Assembly (NCBI RefSeq): GCF_019797845.1
Contig: NZ_CP081864.1
Location: 1,612,001 to 1,676,000 of the forward strand
Source of the DNA: Symbiopectobacterium purcellii
GTDB lineage: Bacteria > Pseudomonadota > Gammaproteobacteria > Enterobacterales > Enterobacteriaceae
Direction of reading: 5' to 3'
DNA length: 64,000 nt
Shown one piece after another: positions 19,698-28,814 of this stretch (its first letter is position 1; every line of letters starts with the position of its first letter). The translations under genes were made by a program, and so were the position numbers. The notes under the pieces were generated by a model that did not search any database, was not told the DNA's origin, and saw only the letters and a list, made by a program, of their open reading frames with translations.

Positions 19698-20244
19698 ACA
19701 CATAGCGTACTGCGTTTGTGACCTGATAGGGGCACGGGCCTTGCGCTAATGCCGTGGGGGGTTTTCACTCGTACAAAGCCAGCGCGATGTGTTATTTCAG
19801 ATATTCCGCATTGTTCATCCAGAAAGCGACGAACAGTTTCCATGATGGTCATCGCATGACCGCCACCTAAAATCCTCACTAAAGGCGCATTGGCTCTTTT
19901 CACTCAGATTTTATAGTGGCAGGCCAACGACATTATTAGTGTTTTGCCATAAATGTATGCGATCAGAACTCAAAGTCGCAGACACCATGAACAGTTAAAC
20001 TCATTTGCCGATCCCGAAGGGAAGGCGCCGGGTCGTGCCCATCACTAGGGAGGCATACCCTTTGCCCTGGTAATCAGGATGAATCACGACAGGCAGTGCT
20101 GGCGAGAGTTGGGCGGGCTATGGGGGGCTGTGTCTGAGCTGGCTGTCTGCTTCTTAACTGAACGGACAATGCTAAACGTTGACGGTGAACTGAAGTACTC
20201 TTAGAGAGACTTTCACTCTACACTCACTGATTAAGAGACTGTAC
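19698..20244. other. Intergenic, no supported gene
   Basis: About 550 bases between the autotransporter terminator and fosA. A 90-codon minus-strand frame (19631-19903) overlaps the autotransporter end and the terminator and has no recognisable family, so I do not call it. Confidence 0.4.
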
Positions 20245-20643
20245 ATGCTGAATGGACTGAATCATATGACAATTTCCGTAAGTGACGTTTCACGAAGTTT
20301 TGATTTTTACGTGAACACACTGGGGTTTATACCGAAGGCCAAATGGGACGAAGGTGCCTATCTTTGTCTGGACAATCTGTGGTTATGTCTCTCTGTTGGT
20401 GATGTTACTCCCAGGGAGGATTACACTCATTATGCATTCAGCATCAGAGGCGAAGACTTTGATGAATATGCTAATCATCTAAAATCAGCGGGTGTTACAG
20501 AGTGGAAAATAAATAAGAGCGAAGGAAAATCTATCTACTTTTTAGATCCCGATGGGCACAAACTTGAAATACATGACGGAGATTTGGATAGCCGCCTCAA
20601 TGCCTGTATAAAATATCCATATAAAAATATGGAGTTTTTTTAA
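20245..20643 (+). CDS. fosA: FosA-type fosfomycin-thiol transferase
   Basis: A 132-residue protein of the glyoxalase/VOC fold that matches the FosA family along its length. FosA adds glutathione to fosfomycin, opening the epoxide, in a Mn- and K-dependent reaction in the cytoplasm. The three metal ligands are present: His7 (LNHMTIS), His62 (YTHYAFS) and Glu108 (DPDGHKLEIH). The K-binding/substrate region SEGKSIYFLDPDG and the conserved WLCLS and PYKNMEFF are also visible. It stands alone, AT-richer than most chromosomal FosA genes, within the presumed tRNA-Asn island. A weak AAGAGA precedes the ATG. Resistance activity is expected from family knowledge but not shown by sequence alone. Confidence 0.9.
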   Translation: MLNGLNHMTISVSDVSRSFDFYVNTLGFIPKAKWDEGAYLCLDNLWLCLSVGDVTPREDYTHYAFSIRGEDFDEYANHLKSAGVTEWKINKSEGKSIYFLDPDGHKLEIHDGDLDSRLNACIKYPYKNMEFF

Positions 20644-20906
20644 TCTCGTAAGATTGTATGAAACAATAATCTTTGTTAACGCTTGTCCCTCTTGATTGAG
20701 GCGAACATGACCTTACTAACTGCCGCTTTTGCTCATAGCAACTGCTCAGATTTCTCAGAGCACCGAAGCTACAGACGGGTGAGCCACCTGATACCGAATG
20801 AAATCACCGGGTTTCCCTCGCCGGGGAGGCAAACCTTCAACTTCACAAAAACGATTTTCAGTTACGTGCAGACAGAAACACCTGTACTCCCAGGCTGGCG
20901 CGGGGA

Positions 20907-21152
20907 TTACCAGTAACCTAAGCCCCTCATTAAAAGCCATGTCGAGATACCCACCATAAAAGTGCCACCAACGATGTAAAGAAAGACATTAACGTAAAAA
21001 CCAATATCACCCCGGTAATAGCAATCTTTCACTGAGGAGCCTTTTCTGCTTTCAACAATCACGCCTGACTGAGCTCCTCTGATGCCATGTAATAGCATCC
21101 AAACAGCCATGATATAAGTCATGCATGAGAGCGCCACCACCTCATAATCCAT
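20907..21152 (-). CDS. Small unknown membrane protein, two helices
   Basis: An 81-residue protein with two hydrophobic segments (LSCMTYIMAVWMLLHGI and FYVNVFLYIVGGTFMVGIS) separated by a charged loop with a CYYRGDIGFY motif. The ATG at 21152 is preferred to the one at 21158 because TAAGGA lies seven bases before it. I do not recognise the family. It could be an inner-membrane immunity-type protein, but there is no toxin gene beside it. Confidence 0.55.
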   Translation of the reverse strand: MDYEVVALSCMTYIMAVWMLLHGIRGAQSGVIVESRKGSSVKDCYYRGDIGFYVNVFLYIVGGTFMVGISTWLLMRGLGYW

Positions 21153-21282
21153 ACTCATTTCCTTATATTGGATACAGAATTAACGGGTTATCCAGTCGAG
21201 TATCGATTCTGTCCTCAGCATGTTAGAGGCGGAAATTTTGCACGCGAGAACAAAAGAGGGGTTATGTCTCTGAGAGACTATG

Positions 21283-21840
21283 CTAAAGGAACGCATAAAC
21301 GCCTGCCTCCCAGTATCCTTTTCCGGCACGGGTACGCTTTTTCCAGCCCAATGATATCAATTCATTAGCTATAAGACGGTTCATAATACCGTGCCCTATC
21401 AGCAGCACGGGCCCGGTGTTCTCTCTGGCATGCTCTACCAGCATGCCTGTAGCTTGACGGGCACGCCTTTTTGCCATTGCTAAAGATTCAGCCTTTTGTG
21501 ACATACCGCAAAGCCACATCAGACGGAAAAAAATAACCCAACTGAAAGGGGATAACTTAACGACAGGGATCAGATATACAGGCAGCTCTGCTTCCCTGAA
21601 TACGTTATCGATTATCTCAGGCTCTACATTGAGATTGCGTGCAGAAGACATTGCCCTGGGAAGGGGGCTGCTGAAAACCATTAACGCCCTGTGAACCAGC
21701 ACCCGACTGGCTTCAGGTGGTTGATCACTGCCGATACAAGAAAGATCGTATTGCTGAATCCAACTGGCCATTTCGCGAGTAGCTACTTTTCGGGCGCCAG
21801 TAAAACTGGGTTTACCGTGACGCATCAGAATAATTTCCAT
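21283..21840 (-). CDS. Histidine phosphatase (phosphoglycerate mutase-like) protein
   Basis: A 185-residue member of the histidine phosphatase superfamily. It shows the catalytic RHG near the N-terminus (MRHGKPS), an internal SSPLPRAMSSA segment with the second conserved Arg, an acidic REAELP segment and the second catalytic His in LIGHGIMNRL. Substrate is unknown; members range from phosphosugar to protein phosphatases. ATG 21840 is taken as start; the preceding in-frame GTG is less likely. It stands alone among small accessory genes. Confidence 0.75.
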   Translation of the reverse strand: MEIILMRHGKPSFTGARKVATREMASWIQQYDLSCIGSDQPPEASRVLVHRALMVFSSPLPRAMSSARNLNVEPEIIDNVFREAELPVYLIPVVKLSPFSWVIFFRLMWLCGMSQKAESLAMAKRRARQATGMLVEHARENTGPVLLIGHGIMNRLIANELISLGWKKRTRAGKGYWEAGVYAFL

Positions 21841-22117
21841 CACCTGGCTCGTCCTTTTATTAACGTCTAGTCAGAAAGTGCACCTTTATCGTTTGCAGCC
21901 ATTTTACCGTAGGTGGCGTGGGTAACAACTCTTCTTCGGCATTGGCATTTCTGCTTTTTGCTTATAGATATTCCACTTAACTTCTAGATGGGCCGCTTTT
22001 TTTCAGGAACGGACATAGCTACCCTGTGTTAAGAGGGGATGAAAAATTTGATTTGTTTACAGTGGTGAGTGATTAGGATAAGCCAAGGCATAAAATCATC
22101 AGTATGGAGGTCGTTTA

Positions 22118-22429
22118 ATGAGTTGCGAGCAGTGCCTGGATCTATGTGTTAAATACGTTATCCGTCAACCTGAACAATTACGGAAGGCAATCCGCATTGC
22201 AAAGCATGCTCTCAGCGAAGGGGTTCTGACTGAAATCAAAGCAACTGATGATGGCAACCAATACAGCTTTCGTGAGTGTGCTGAAAAGATGATATGGGGC
22301 GATATCGTTGATTATCATTTTATATGTAAGCATTGCGGAACGCAGTTCGTACTGGGAGCTGAAACCTACCATGGCAGTGGTGGCTATTGGTCGCCCGAGA
22401 ATGAAAAACCATCTGCAATAATTGACTAA
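22118..22429 (+). CDS. Unknown 103-aa protein with a Cys-rich pocket
   Basis: An unrecognised protein with a strong ribosome site (GGAGGT seven bases before ATG). It starts MSCEQCLDLC and later has ICKHCGTQF, two CxxC pairs that could bind one zinc ion. It ends with YHGSGGYWSPEN. Small single-domain proteins like this in accessory regions are often orphan immunity proteins, but no toxin partner is adjacent. Confidence 0.6.
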   Translation: MSCEQCLDLCVKYVIRQPEQLRKAIRIAKHALSEGVLTEIKATDDGNQYSFRECAEKMIWGDIVDYHFICKHCGTQFVLGAETYHGSGGYWSPENEKPSAIID

Positions 22430-22500
22430 CTTTTGTTCTTAGCTGCCAATAATCGCTACTGTGAGCGGGTCGTGTTATGAGCGGATATCAAGGTCATTTA

Positions 22501-22746
22501 TTATCTCACCTTCGCGGGGATTGCTCTGAACAATTCGATGGCCCTCCAAATATCGTCCTGTGTATCACCATCCCAATCAGGTATTGTGGCTAACTCCGCG
22601 TTGAGTTCTTTTATTCTGATAGGGGCTTCGGCAACTTCATCCCTTTGGCATTTTGATGCAATACGAGATATCGCCGTCGAGGGAAGGTTGGAGTAGGGTG
22701 AAAAGGTGGTATGTTCAGCGGCAATTAGTTTTTGTAATTTGCTCAT
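22501..22746 (-). CDS. Unknown 81-aa protein (tentative)
   Basis: A charged, helical 81-residue frame with no recognised family and no clear ribosome site. It is kept only because the composition looks coding and it lies in the same orientation as the two-gene unit at 22873-23369. Confidence 0.3.
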   Translation of the reverse strand: MSKLQKLIAAEHTTFSPYSNLPSTAISRIASKCQRDEVAEAPIRIKELNAELATIPDWDGDTQDDIWRAIELFRAIPAKVR

Positions 22747-22872
22747 AGGGTCGATGTCCCCGGAACAGTCATTGGGGTAATAAAAGCCATTCTACAGGGT
22801 GATTATTCCTGACCCGGGAAGCTGAGAAAATAGTCGAATCTAAAATATCTGCTTCTCGCTCAGCGCTGAACC

Positions 22873-23109
22873 TCACCAGAACCAACGTCGCTTGGATTCT
22901 TGCCATGATCCCTGCCAGAGGTCAAAACGCTTTAGTTGTTCAAGTTTGCGTAGAACCACATCTTCCCCCCCGGATAAGAGACTTCGCTCCGGAATTGAAA
23001 TACCAAAAAGGCCTTCTGCAACCGGAAAAATCTCACATTCTGACGCCAGTGACCCCAAAACTTTTTCTATTTTTTTACGATCTGCTTTTATAATTAACTG
23101 GAGTCCCAT
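22873..23109 (-). CDS. Unknown 78-aa protein, second gene of a coupled pair
   Basis: A 78-residue protein that I do not recognise, with an alpha/beta pattern (LQLIIKADRKKIEKVLGSLA), a Gly-rich middle and a Trp-rich end (LWQGSWQESKRRWFW). Its ATG overlaps the TGA of the upstream gene by one base (TGATG), a sign of translational coupling, so the two products probably act together. Confidence 0.55.
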   Translation of the reverse strand: MGLQLIIKADRKKIEKVLGSLASECEIFPVAEGLFGISIPERSLLSGGEDVVLRKLEQLKRFDLWQGSWQESKRRWFW

Positions 23110-23369
23110 CAGCGTTTAAACTCCACAATGGCAACCTGCTCAAGCGCTCTGTTGACCTGAGTCAGGACGGCGTCAGGGATTGATTGCCCTCTGGTGTCAT
23201 AGACGACCCTACAGGTTCGAATATGCGGTGGAAGTTGGGATTTCCCGTAGGATATCCTGGCAAGATTATAGGCAATACTGAATTGTATCGACTCCGCAGA
23301 TGCTAGGCTGTGGTTGGCTATAAGGAGAAACTCTCCGCGTTCTTCATTTATAAATTCCGGGGTAAACAT
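23109..23369 (-). CDS. Unknown 86-aa protein, first gene of a coupled pair
   Basis: An 86-residue protein starting MFTPEFINEERGEFLLIANHSL at ATG 23369, with a strong GGGAGG ribosome site upstream. No family is recognised and it has no signal peptide or membrane segment. It is followed with a one-base overlap by the gene ending at 22873. The tight pairing of two very small genes resembles toxin-antitoxin or effector-immunity modules, but no diagnostic motif is visible. Confidence 0.55.
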   Translation of the reverse strand: MFTPEFINEERGEFLLIANHSLASAESIQFSIAYNLARISYGKSQLPPHIRTCRVVYDTRGQSIPDAVLTQVNRALEQVAIVEFKR

Positions 23370-23372
23370 CAC

Positions 23373-23873
23373 GCCTCCCTTTTATTGCCTTCGTCAATTT
23401 CTATTTCTTGAACACTTATATTGAGGTGTGTGCCCTATGCTAATCGAGAAAAGATACATAAACTAGTGTTGCTGTACGCCAACCGCTATTGGGAGAAAAA
23501 CGTCAGGCCAATGTAGAGTGCCCTTGGGGATACCTGATTATTCCCCTCCAGAAAGATTCCAGCAATTTAACGTCCGCGCCTTGCTTAGCATGTTCTTTGA
23601 GTGGGACAGCGGTCTGCTTCGTGTGTGATCATCCGTCACGAACCTCATTTCTCCGCCTCTATGTCAGAGCAGGCTGACGTCATCTGCCGTAAGAATGCGC
23701 TATTTCATTGGGCCCAGTCCCTCAGGGTGAGGACTGAAATCTCGTTTCCATTAACCCTGCACTGTTTGCATTTTGCAAAGACGCTGTCTTTGGAACATTT
23801 TGGTCAATGCTTGCGCGCACTCTCGCCTATCGGTGAGGGCAGGAATAAGCAGGCTGATAGCCGTCAGCCCATG
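23373..23873. other. No gene seen; possible remains of integrase DNA
   Basis: About 500 bases without a supported frame, lying where the rest of the integrase gene would be expected. I could not recognise integrase catalytic motifs in it. Confidence 0.4.
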
Positions 23874-24087
23874 GCACACGCTCTTACGCGTGCATTCGTA
23901 TACCTCATTTTAGGCAGCGTTATTAGCGGGTAGGCTCCGAGGCTGAAACGTGATGCTTTGCCCTTGCTGCGATATTTGAGATGCCAATTGCGTGAACCGT
24001 TGGGATTGACGACTAAATACAGACCGTGTGAATCGGAGGCTTTGAAAGGGTTTTTACGTTGCGGATTTTTGAGTCGTTAAGGGGCAT
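23874..24087 (-). pseudogene. P4-type tyrosine integrase, N-terminal remnant
   Basis: The start at 24087 reads MPLNDSKIRN, then a small deletion shifts the frame into NPFKASDSHGLYLVVNPNG followed by NWHLKYRSKGK and SLGAYPLITL. These are the hallmarks of the N-terminal arm-binding (DUF4102) domain of P4-like integrases. The frame then loses similarity and stops at 23874; the catalytic domain with Arg-His-Arg-Tyr is absent. It begins about 165 bases from the 3' end of tRNA-Asn and points away from it, the usual place for an island integrase. Confidence 0.8.
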
Positions 24088-24213
24088 ATGCGGATCACTC
24101 TTTTATCGAACCGGAAAGACCCCACATCTGACCACCACATTCACCCGATGCGGAGGGGAAAACACCCACGAGTCGGGAAAGGATTCTTGTATTATTTTTT
24201 TGAATCCAAAAGC

Positions 24214-24245
24214 AAAAAGCAGATGCCCGAAGACATCTGCTTTTT
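24214..24245 (-). terminator. tRNA-Asn terminator
   Basis: A perfect 12-base stem AAAAAGCAGATG/CATCTGCTTTTT with an 8-base loop lies immediately downstream of the tRNA-Asn 3' end on the minus strand. Confidence 0.85.
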
Positions 24246-24259
24246 AGAATTTGGCTCCT
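24216..24259. repeat. tRNA-proximal copy of the island-end repeat
   Basis: It covers the terminator and the last bases of tRNA-Asn; its partner is 7815-7856. The conserved core includes the hairpin, TTTTT, ATTTGGC and CCT. Confidence 0.6.
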
Positions 24260-24327
24260 CTGACTGGACTCGAACCAGTGACATACGGATTAACAGTCCG
24301 CCGTTCTACCGACTGAACTACAGAGGA
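24252..24327 (-). tRNA. tRNA-Asn (GTT)
   Basis: A 76-base cloverleaf on the minus strand beginning TCCTCTG and ending CAGAGGAGCCA. The anticodon arm reads GGACTGTTAATCC with anticodon GTT, and the T-arm contains GGTTCGAGTCC. The acceptor stem is fully paired and CCA is encoded. tRNA-Asn genes are classical integration sites for genomic islands, and an integrase remnant lies downstream. Confidence 0.97.
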
Positions 24328-24435
24328 ATTGTGTAAGCGGGGCGAATATTATCGGTCGGCTGGCAGGCTGTCAACGGTAAATTCGCCCGTATTGTCTGTT
24401 TGCTTAGGCTGTGTACAATTAAGGCCGATTATTCA

Positions 24436-25227
24436 TCAATAGAGCACGGGGGCCCGCTGGTTAGCTTGTTGCCAGGATTTTAATCGCGCCAGTGGGTCTT
24501 GCTGGTAGAAGCGACTAAAACAGCCATAAAGCGTAGGAAAACGTTCGAAAAGAAGCTCTGGTGCGCTAAAGAAATATTCAGAGAGCACCGCGAAGCACTC
24601 GGTCGGATCTTGGGCTGCGTAAGGATCCATGCTGGCGGCATCGACTCCGACTTGATCGATTTCATCTTGCAGTGCTTCCATTGCGGCATGTAACTGTGTT
24701 TCCCACTCCACCACATCACGTAAAGGAATCGGTGGAACACCGGTGGCTTCACCGCCGTTACGGATATCCAACTTGTGCGTGACCTCATGAATAACCAGAT
24801 TGAACCCTGATAAATCAAAACTGTCTTGCACTTCTTGCCAGTTCAATATGATGGGGCCCTGATCCCAACTTTGACCGGATTGCACCACTGGCCCGGCGTG
24901 TACCAGACCGATATCATCCTGCCATTCATCATTAACAATAAAAGGGCCGGGATAGATTAACACCTCATGGAAACCGTTTAGCCATTCAATGCCGAGCTTG
25001 AGAACGGGCAAGCAAAACAGCAGTGCGATTCGCTGCTCCATAACGGAGGTCAGCGCCAGTCCCTGTAAAGGAATGATACGTTTTTGATGTAAAAAATCAC
25101 TGGCAAGCAGGATAAGTCGTTGTTGTTCGCTATCGCTTAACGGTGCCAACAGCGGAATGGCAAGAGCATCTTGCCACTGAATGGGGGTGCTTTCCGGTGC
25201 GTGCTGTGTTTTCCATGGCCATTTCAT
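24436..25227 (-). CDS. mtfA: MtfA, Mlc titration factor / M90 zinc peptidase
   Basis: A 263-residue protein. In E. coli MtfA binds the glucose-PTS repressor Mlc and relieves repression of ptsG, and it also has zinc-dependent aminopeptidase activity. The zinc motif HEVTH is at residues 147-151, in the context [18 protein letters not shown]. Other conserved stretches are [32 protein letters not shown] and [16 protein letters not shown]. The start at 25227 (MKWPWK) agrees with the E. coli protein. The order tRNA-Asn, mtfA, tRNA-Ser(CGA) is the same as E. coli asnT-mtfA-serU, which marks this as conserved chromosome next to the island. Confidence 0.93.
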   Translation of the reverse strand: MKWPWKTQHAPESTPIQWQDALAIPLLAPLSDSEQQRLILLASDFLHQKRIIPLQGLALTSVMEQRIALLFCLPVLKLGIEWLNGFHEVLIYPGPFIVNDEWQDDIGLVHAGPVVQSGQSWDQGPIILNWQEVQDSFDLSGFNLVIHEVTHKLDIRNGGEATGVPPIPLRDVVEWETQLHAAMEALQDEIDQVGVDAASMDPYAAQDPTECFAVLSEYFFSAPELLFERFPTLYGCFSRFYQQDPLARLKSWQQANQRAPVLY

Positions 25228-25323
25228 CGTCGTGTTGCTCGCTAAGTCGTCACTTGAATACAAAGGCAAGGATATCTGCTGTCAAAATGCCGCAAAACAG
25301 GGCATGATAGCAACCACTTAAAC

Positions 25324-25413
25324 GGAGAGGTGCCAGAGCGGCTGAATGGAGCGGTCTCGAAAACCGGAGTAGGGGCAACTCTACCGAGGGTTCAAATCCC
25401 TCCCTCCCCGCCA
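25324..25413 (+). tRNA. serU: tRNA-Ser (CGA)
   Basis: A 90-base class II tRNA from GGAGAGG to CCA with the long variable arm GTAGGGGCAACTCTAC. The anticodon loop CTCGAAA gives anticodon CGA. The T-arm is GAGGG/CCCTC. Two stem positions are not paired: A3 against C70 in the acceptor stem, and G27 against G43 at the top of the anticodon stem. Both may be tolerated, but they are unusual for a unique core tRNA. Confidence 0.93.
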
Positions 25414-25953
25414 ATTAATCCATAAAATCAATTGGTTACGATTTTTTTTTGATTTTTTACTGCATTAAACATCCCGTTAAAATCACCTTCTGTCCCTAAC
25501 CCTCACATTTCTATCATGTTGTAATTTTCTGAGCAGCCCTCCTGGCTCACACTCTTGAAATAAATTATTTTTAGCGTTCGCAAAGCGCGCAGCAAAGTTG
25601 ATGGTTTGTCAGAGAAAAAGGTATGTCAGTGACGTCATGAAGTTAGTAAAGCCGTGGTTTAAGCGGAGTAACTATGATGTGCCACAGGAGATAGCAGGTA
25701 ATGACCTGAAGAGGGAGGTGAGTGCTCGACTAGCGTGAGCTGCATATTGCCAGCTTTAGCGCTTCGTAATCATTGTCTTTGCCTGCCAGTACGTCTGCAT
25801 CAGCTGTTGCTACAAAATGATTGGTTTCCCTCTTCATTAGGCTACGTGTTTTGCTTTTCGGATAAAACCGAAATGAAGTTAAGTAGATGACTTAACAACT
25901 CTTTCGTTTTAATAAAAAATTTGATGGTTTTTATGACATGTTTAATTTTTAGG
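25414..25953. other. Intergenic, no gene seen
   Basis: About 540 bases after tRNA-Ser. A small inverted repeat GTTAAGT/ACTTAAC lies at 25878-25896. No coding frame is convincing. Confidence 0.5.
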
Positions 25954-27417
25954 TTAAAAGAAAGTAATGCCAATATTCCCAGCTGAACGATAGGTTTGAT
26001 TATTAGATATTATTGTATAATAACGTGTTAACCCTGTGTTATGATCACGGATCATACGTCTGGCAAATTGCATGCTGTTTGTTTTGTAATCTTCATTGAA
26101 GTTTTCATCCCACAAGCCTATGATTTTTCCTGATTTATATTCAGTTATTTCTTTCAATCTAATTGATTTTCCCCGTCCTGCATTTTCAATGCAGAATCTT
26201 AAAAAATCCCCTTCATTTAGTTCGGTTACATTAGAAATAACAATGATGTCAATGAGTTGTGTTTTATCAAAGTTTTTGCTTTTCGAATACGGAAAAACCG
26301 CTGTTTCGCCAGAGCGTAAAATTGGCGATCTGGTCTTGTGTATATCATCGACAATCGACATGGCACTGATACATAAACAAGAATCCAAATAGTTCCGTAT
26401 GGTAAGTGTAAGCGTTATAGGATCTATTTTATTTATCTGCGTTCTAATTGAACTAAAAGCAGCAAATCCAGCTGTTAACAATATCGCTCCAGCTGACATT
26501 AGTGTAAAAATATCTGGGCCGCCACTAATTTTTGATACGTCTTCTTGTTTGGTTTTAATTGAAAGCCAAAAATCGAGTGCTGCCAATTTTGCCCATTGAT
26601 AACCGACTCCAGACTTTTCTCCGATGTCGACAATTTTTCGTGAGATATAGGGACCAATAACATCATCAGCAATTAAATATAACGGGGTGAAAACAATATC
26701 GGCACGTACAGTCTCTCCCTTTTTTCTAGTTACCTTAATTTTATTAAAACAAACGCCAAATGATGGCGATGTACTTGATTTATATCCTTGAAATGCTCCG
26801 TATGTGAAGCCAGTAGTATCAATGTAATTACTATCGTTGATTAACACGCCTTGCTCATTAACCCACAAATAATAAAATATTAAAAAATCATCTTTAACTT
26901 TAATGTATATACTTATAATGGGGATATCAAAGGAGTCAAGTTCTTTATAAAAATCAGGTGCTGAAGTATCAACTTATTTTATTGGATCTAATCTTCTCTT
27001 GTCGGTTGTGATAGCGACAAAATCCAACTTTATTAACATGTCTTGATCAAGACTGTTGCACTCTATTATCAAGTTACCTTGTGAATTTCTTACTAATGGA
27101 CTTAATGACTGCCTATAATAAAAACCTGTCGGCATATTTATACAAACAGGAACTAATATTATATCAGCATCATTGGTTATATTTAAATCTAGACACACTT
27201 TGTCAGGTGGTGCATCAGTTGAAGAGTATGTAACACCAAAGGCTATAGCAGCAGCTGTTAAATTAACGACATCTTCTATTAACTTTAGCTGTACAGGTCC
27301 TATCGTGTCTTTATTTAACTCTACCCGTTTTTGATTCTCATAACCAATTAACATTTCAACGGCTGCCTCTTCATTATTGAGAGTATAAACTTCCCCGCCT
27401 TTTAGCTTATCTTTCAT
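25954..27417 (-). pseudogene. Unknown AT-rich gene of about 487 codons, split by an in-frame TAA
   Basis: The start at 27417 has AGGTGA nine bases upstream. The first 147 codons end at TAA (26974-26976). The same frame is then open without another stop through VDTSAPDFYKELDSFDIP into the 304-codon segment ending at 25954, so this looks like one gene with a nonsense mutation. The first part contains a beta-rich segment (VCLDLNITNDADIILVPVC). The second has GFTYGAFQGYKSS, one hydrophobic segment (FTLMSAGAILLTAGFAAFS) and a beta-rich C-terminus. I recognise no family, and there is no signal peptide. If the second part is made alone it needs a new start, and none has a good ribosome site. It is AT-rich compared with the core genes. 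Confidence 0.6.
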
Positions 27418-28814
27418 GATGTTATCACCTAATGTTTATTTTTAATATTATCTTAAGCTACACTATTAACATAGTCTATGATGGGTTTAATCTCGTCTGC
27501 TTTTCGTTTGTATTGTGTTTATTTCTTTTTTAAAATAATGGTCTGTTTGGGTTAGCGTTGTTGTCAGGCAATTTTTTTAGTACGTTGATATTCTAAATTT
27601 ATCTGCTGTTTGGCACAGTCTTGTGATATGAACCATCTCTGTATCACATTGAGGATCTTCGCGGACATCCCTATTCTTGTCATGTGTGAGTGAAAACTAA
27701 AATAATAAATCCTGATAACCTAAAATGCCTGGCTCATTAGGCTGAGGTGCTTATAGCAATATTTTTTTAAAACAAGATCATGTGTTTAAATATGAAAAAA
27801 TGATAAGAACAAGTGCCTCGTTGGTGGCGCTTTCGCTCATCGTTTTCATCACATCATAACAACCCGTAAGAATAAAACCGCCATTACCGTTAACGTCATT
27901 GGTCAGGTCTTTTAGTTCTTCCAAAACTTCCAGTGCCTGATGGCATAAGGGAACATAATGGTTTATAAGCGTTTTGGTACTATGGACTGAATGCATGACT
28001 GTGAGATTGCTTCGCGCTGTTCAGGGATAACCCATAAGGCACTTTTGAAATCTATCTCTGACCAACGGGAAAAAACAGAGTTGCTCTGGATCGATTGAAT
28101 ATCAGTAGATCGCATTTTATTGCCGGTAGGGTAAGCGTGCTACGGACTTTATAGTCTTCGATGCGCTCTGGTCGGAAGGTATCTCTTAACGTGCGATAGT
28201 TAATCAGTGTTTTCTGTGAAAGGTGAGCCACTTTTTCTCCGAATCGGTCAGATAGAAGAGAAATTTTCCGGACAGAATAACATATGATAATAAGTATTAT
28301 GCTATTGCAATGACAATTTTCAGACAAACTATCTTATTTATACTGTTGAGGGGAAGTAACCCGATGCCTGTGACCATTTTATACCATTTTGTTTTTGTCA
28401 AGACTTGGTTTTTCATCATTTAACAAAGTCTCTATAATAACAAAAATAAGGTTTTTAGCTGATTTTATAGGGGTTATTTATATTAAATAATGAGTGAAAT
28501 AGAAATAACTGAATTATTTTTTCAACTATGGGTGGGTATATAACTGTTTAAGTTTAGTGGTTATTAAAAGTAGACTTGGATGAATCTACTGGTAAATATC
28601 GAAATTCATCGATATGTCTTCTGTTTAGACTTTTTTTCTAACTATCAAACAGTGGGTGTTGTTGGTTTATACTTAAATTATTAACGTTAATAAGGAGTGT
28701 TCAATAAATATTAGTTTTAATTTTAATGCATGACTTGAAAAATAGATATATGCATAATTGCTAGAAGTGCTATGACGCTATTAGTTATTTGTAATTAAAT
28801 GGAGATTGTTGTTT
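27418..28814. other. AT-rich accessory spacer, almost gene-free
   Basis: About 1.4 kb between the split gene and the protease gene. Apart from a doubtful 72-codon frame at 27778-27996 (minus) and a doubtful one at 28052-28327, nothing is recognised. The last 150 bases should carry the protease promoter; GGAG at 28801-28804 is its ribosome site. Confidence 0.4.
27778..27996 (-). CDS. Doubtful 72-aa protein
   Basis: A short helical frame beginning MHSVHSTKTLINHYVPLC. It has no clear ribosome site and no recognised family; composition is the only support. Confidence 0.25.
   Translation of the reverse strand: MHSVHSTKTLINHYVPLCHQALEVLEELKDLTNDVNGNGGFILTGCYDVMKTMSESATNEALVLIIFSYLNT

Larger units (their letters stand above)
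7815..24259. mobile_element. Decayed genomic island at tRNA-Asn (inferred extent)
   Basis: The limits are the two copies of the tRNA-Asn 3' region. The copy at 24.2 kb lies within the intact tRNA gene, and a broken P4-type integrase gene (23874-24087) starts next to it, as in the Yersinia high-pathogenicity island, which also uses tRNA-Asn. Inside are two insertion sequences (one a remnant), AT-rich genes, a giant autotransporter, fosA and small unknown genes. The island has no intact integrase, so it is probably immobile. An older tRNA-Asn copy at 7.8 kb is an alternative origin for the distal repeat. Confidence 0.5.

Noticed and set aside
19631..19903. 90-codon minus-strand frame downstream of the autotransporter
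   Set aside because: It overlaps the autotransporter end and its terminator, and no family is recognised.
28052..28327. 91-codon minus-strand frame (QKTLINYRTLRDTF) as a possible integrase piece
   Set aside because: No catalytic motif, and the similarity is too slight to call.
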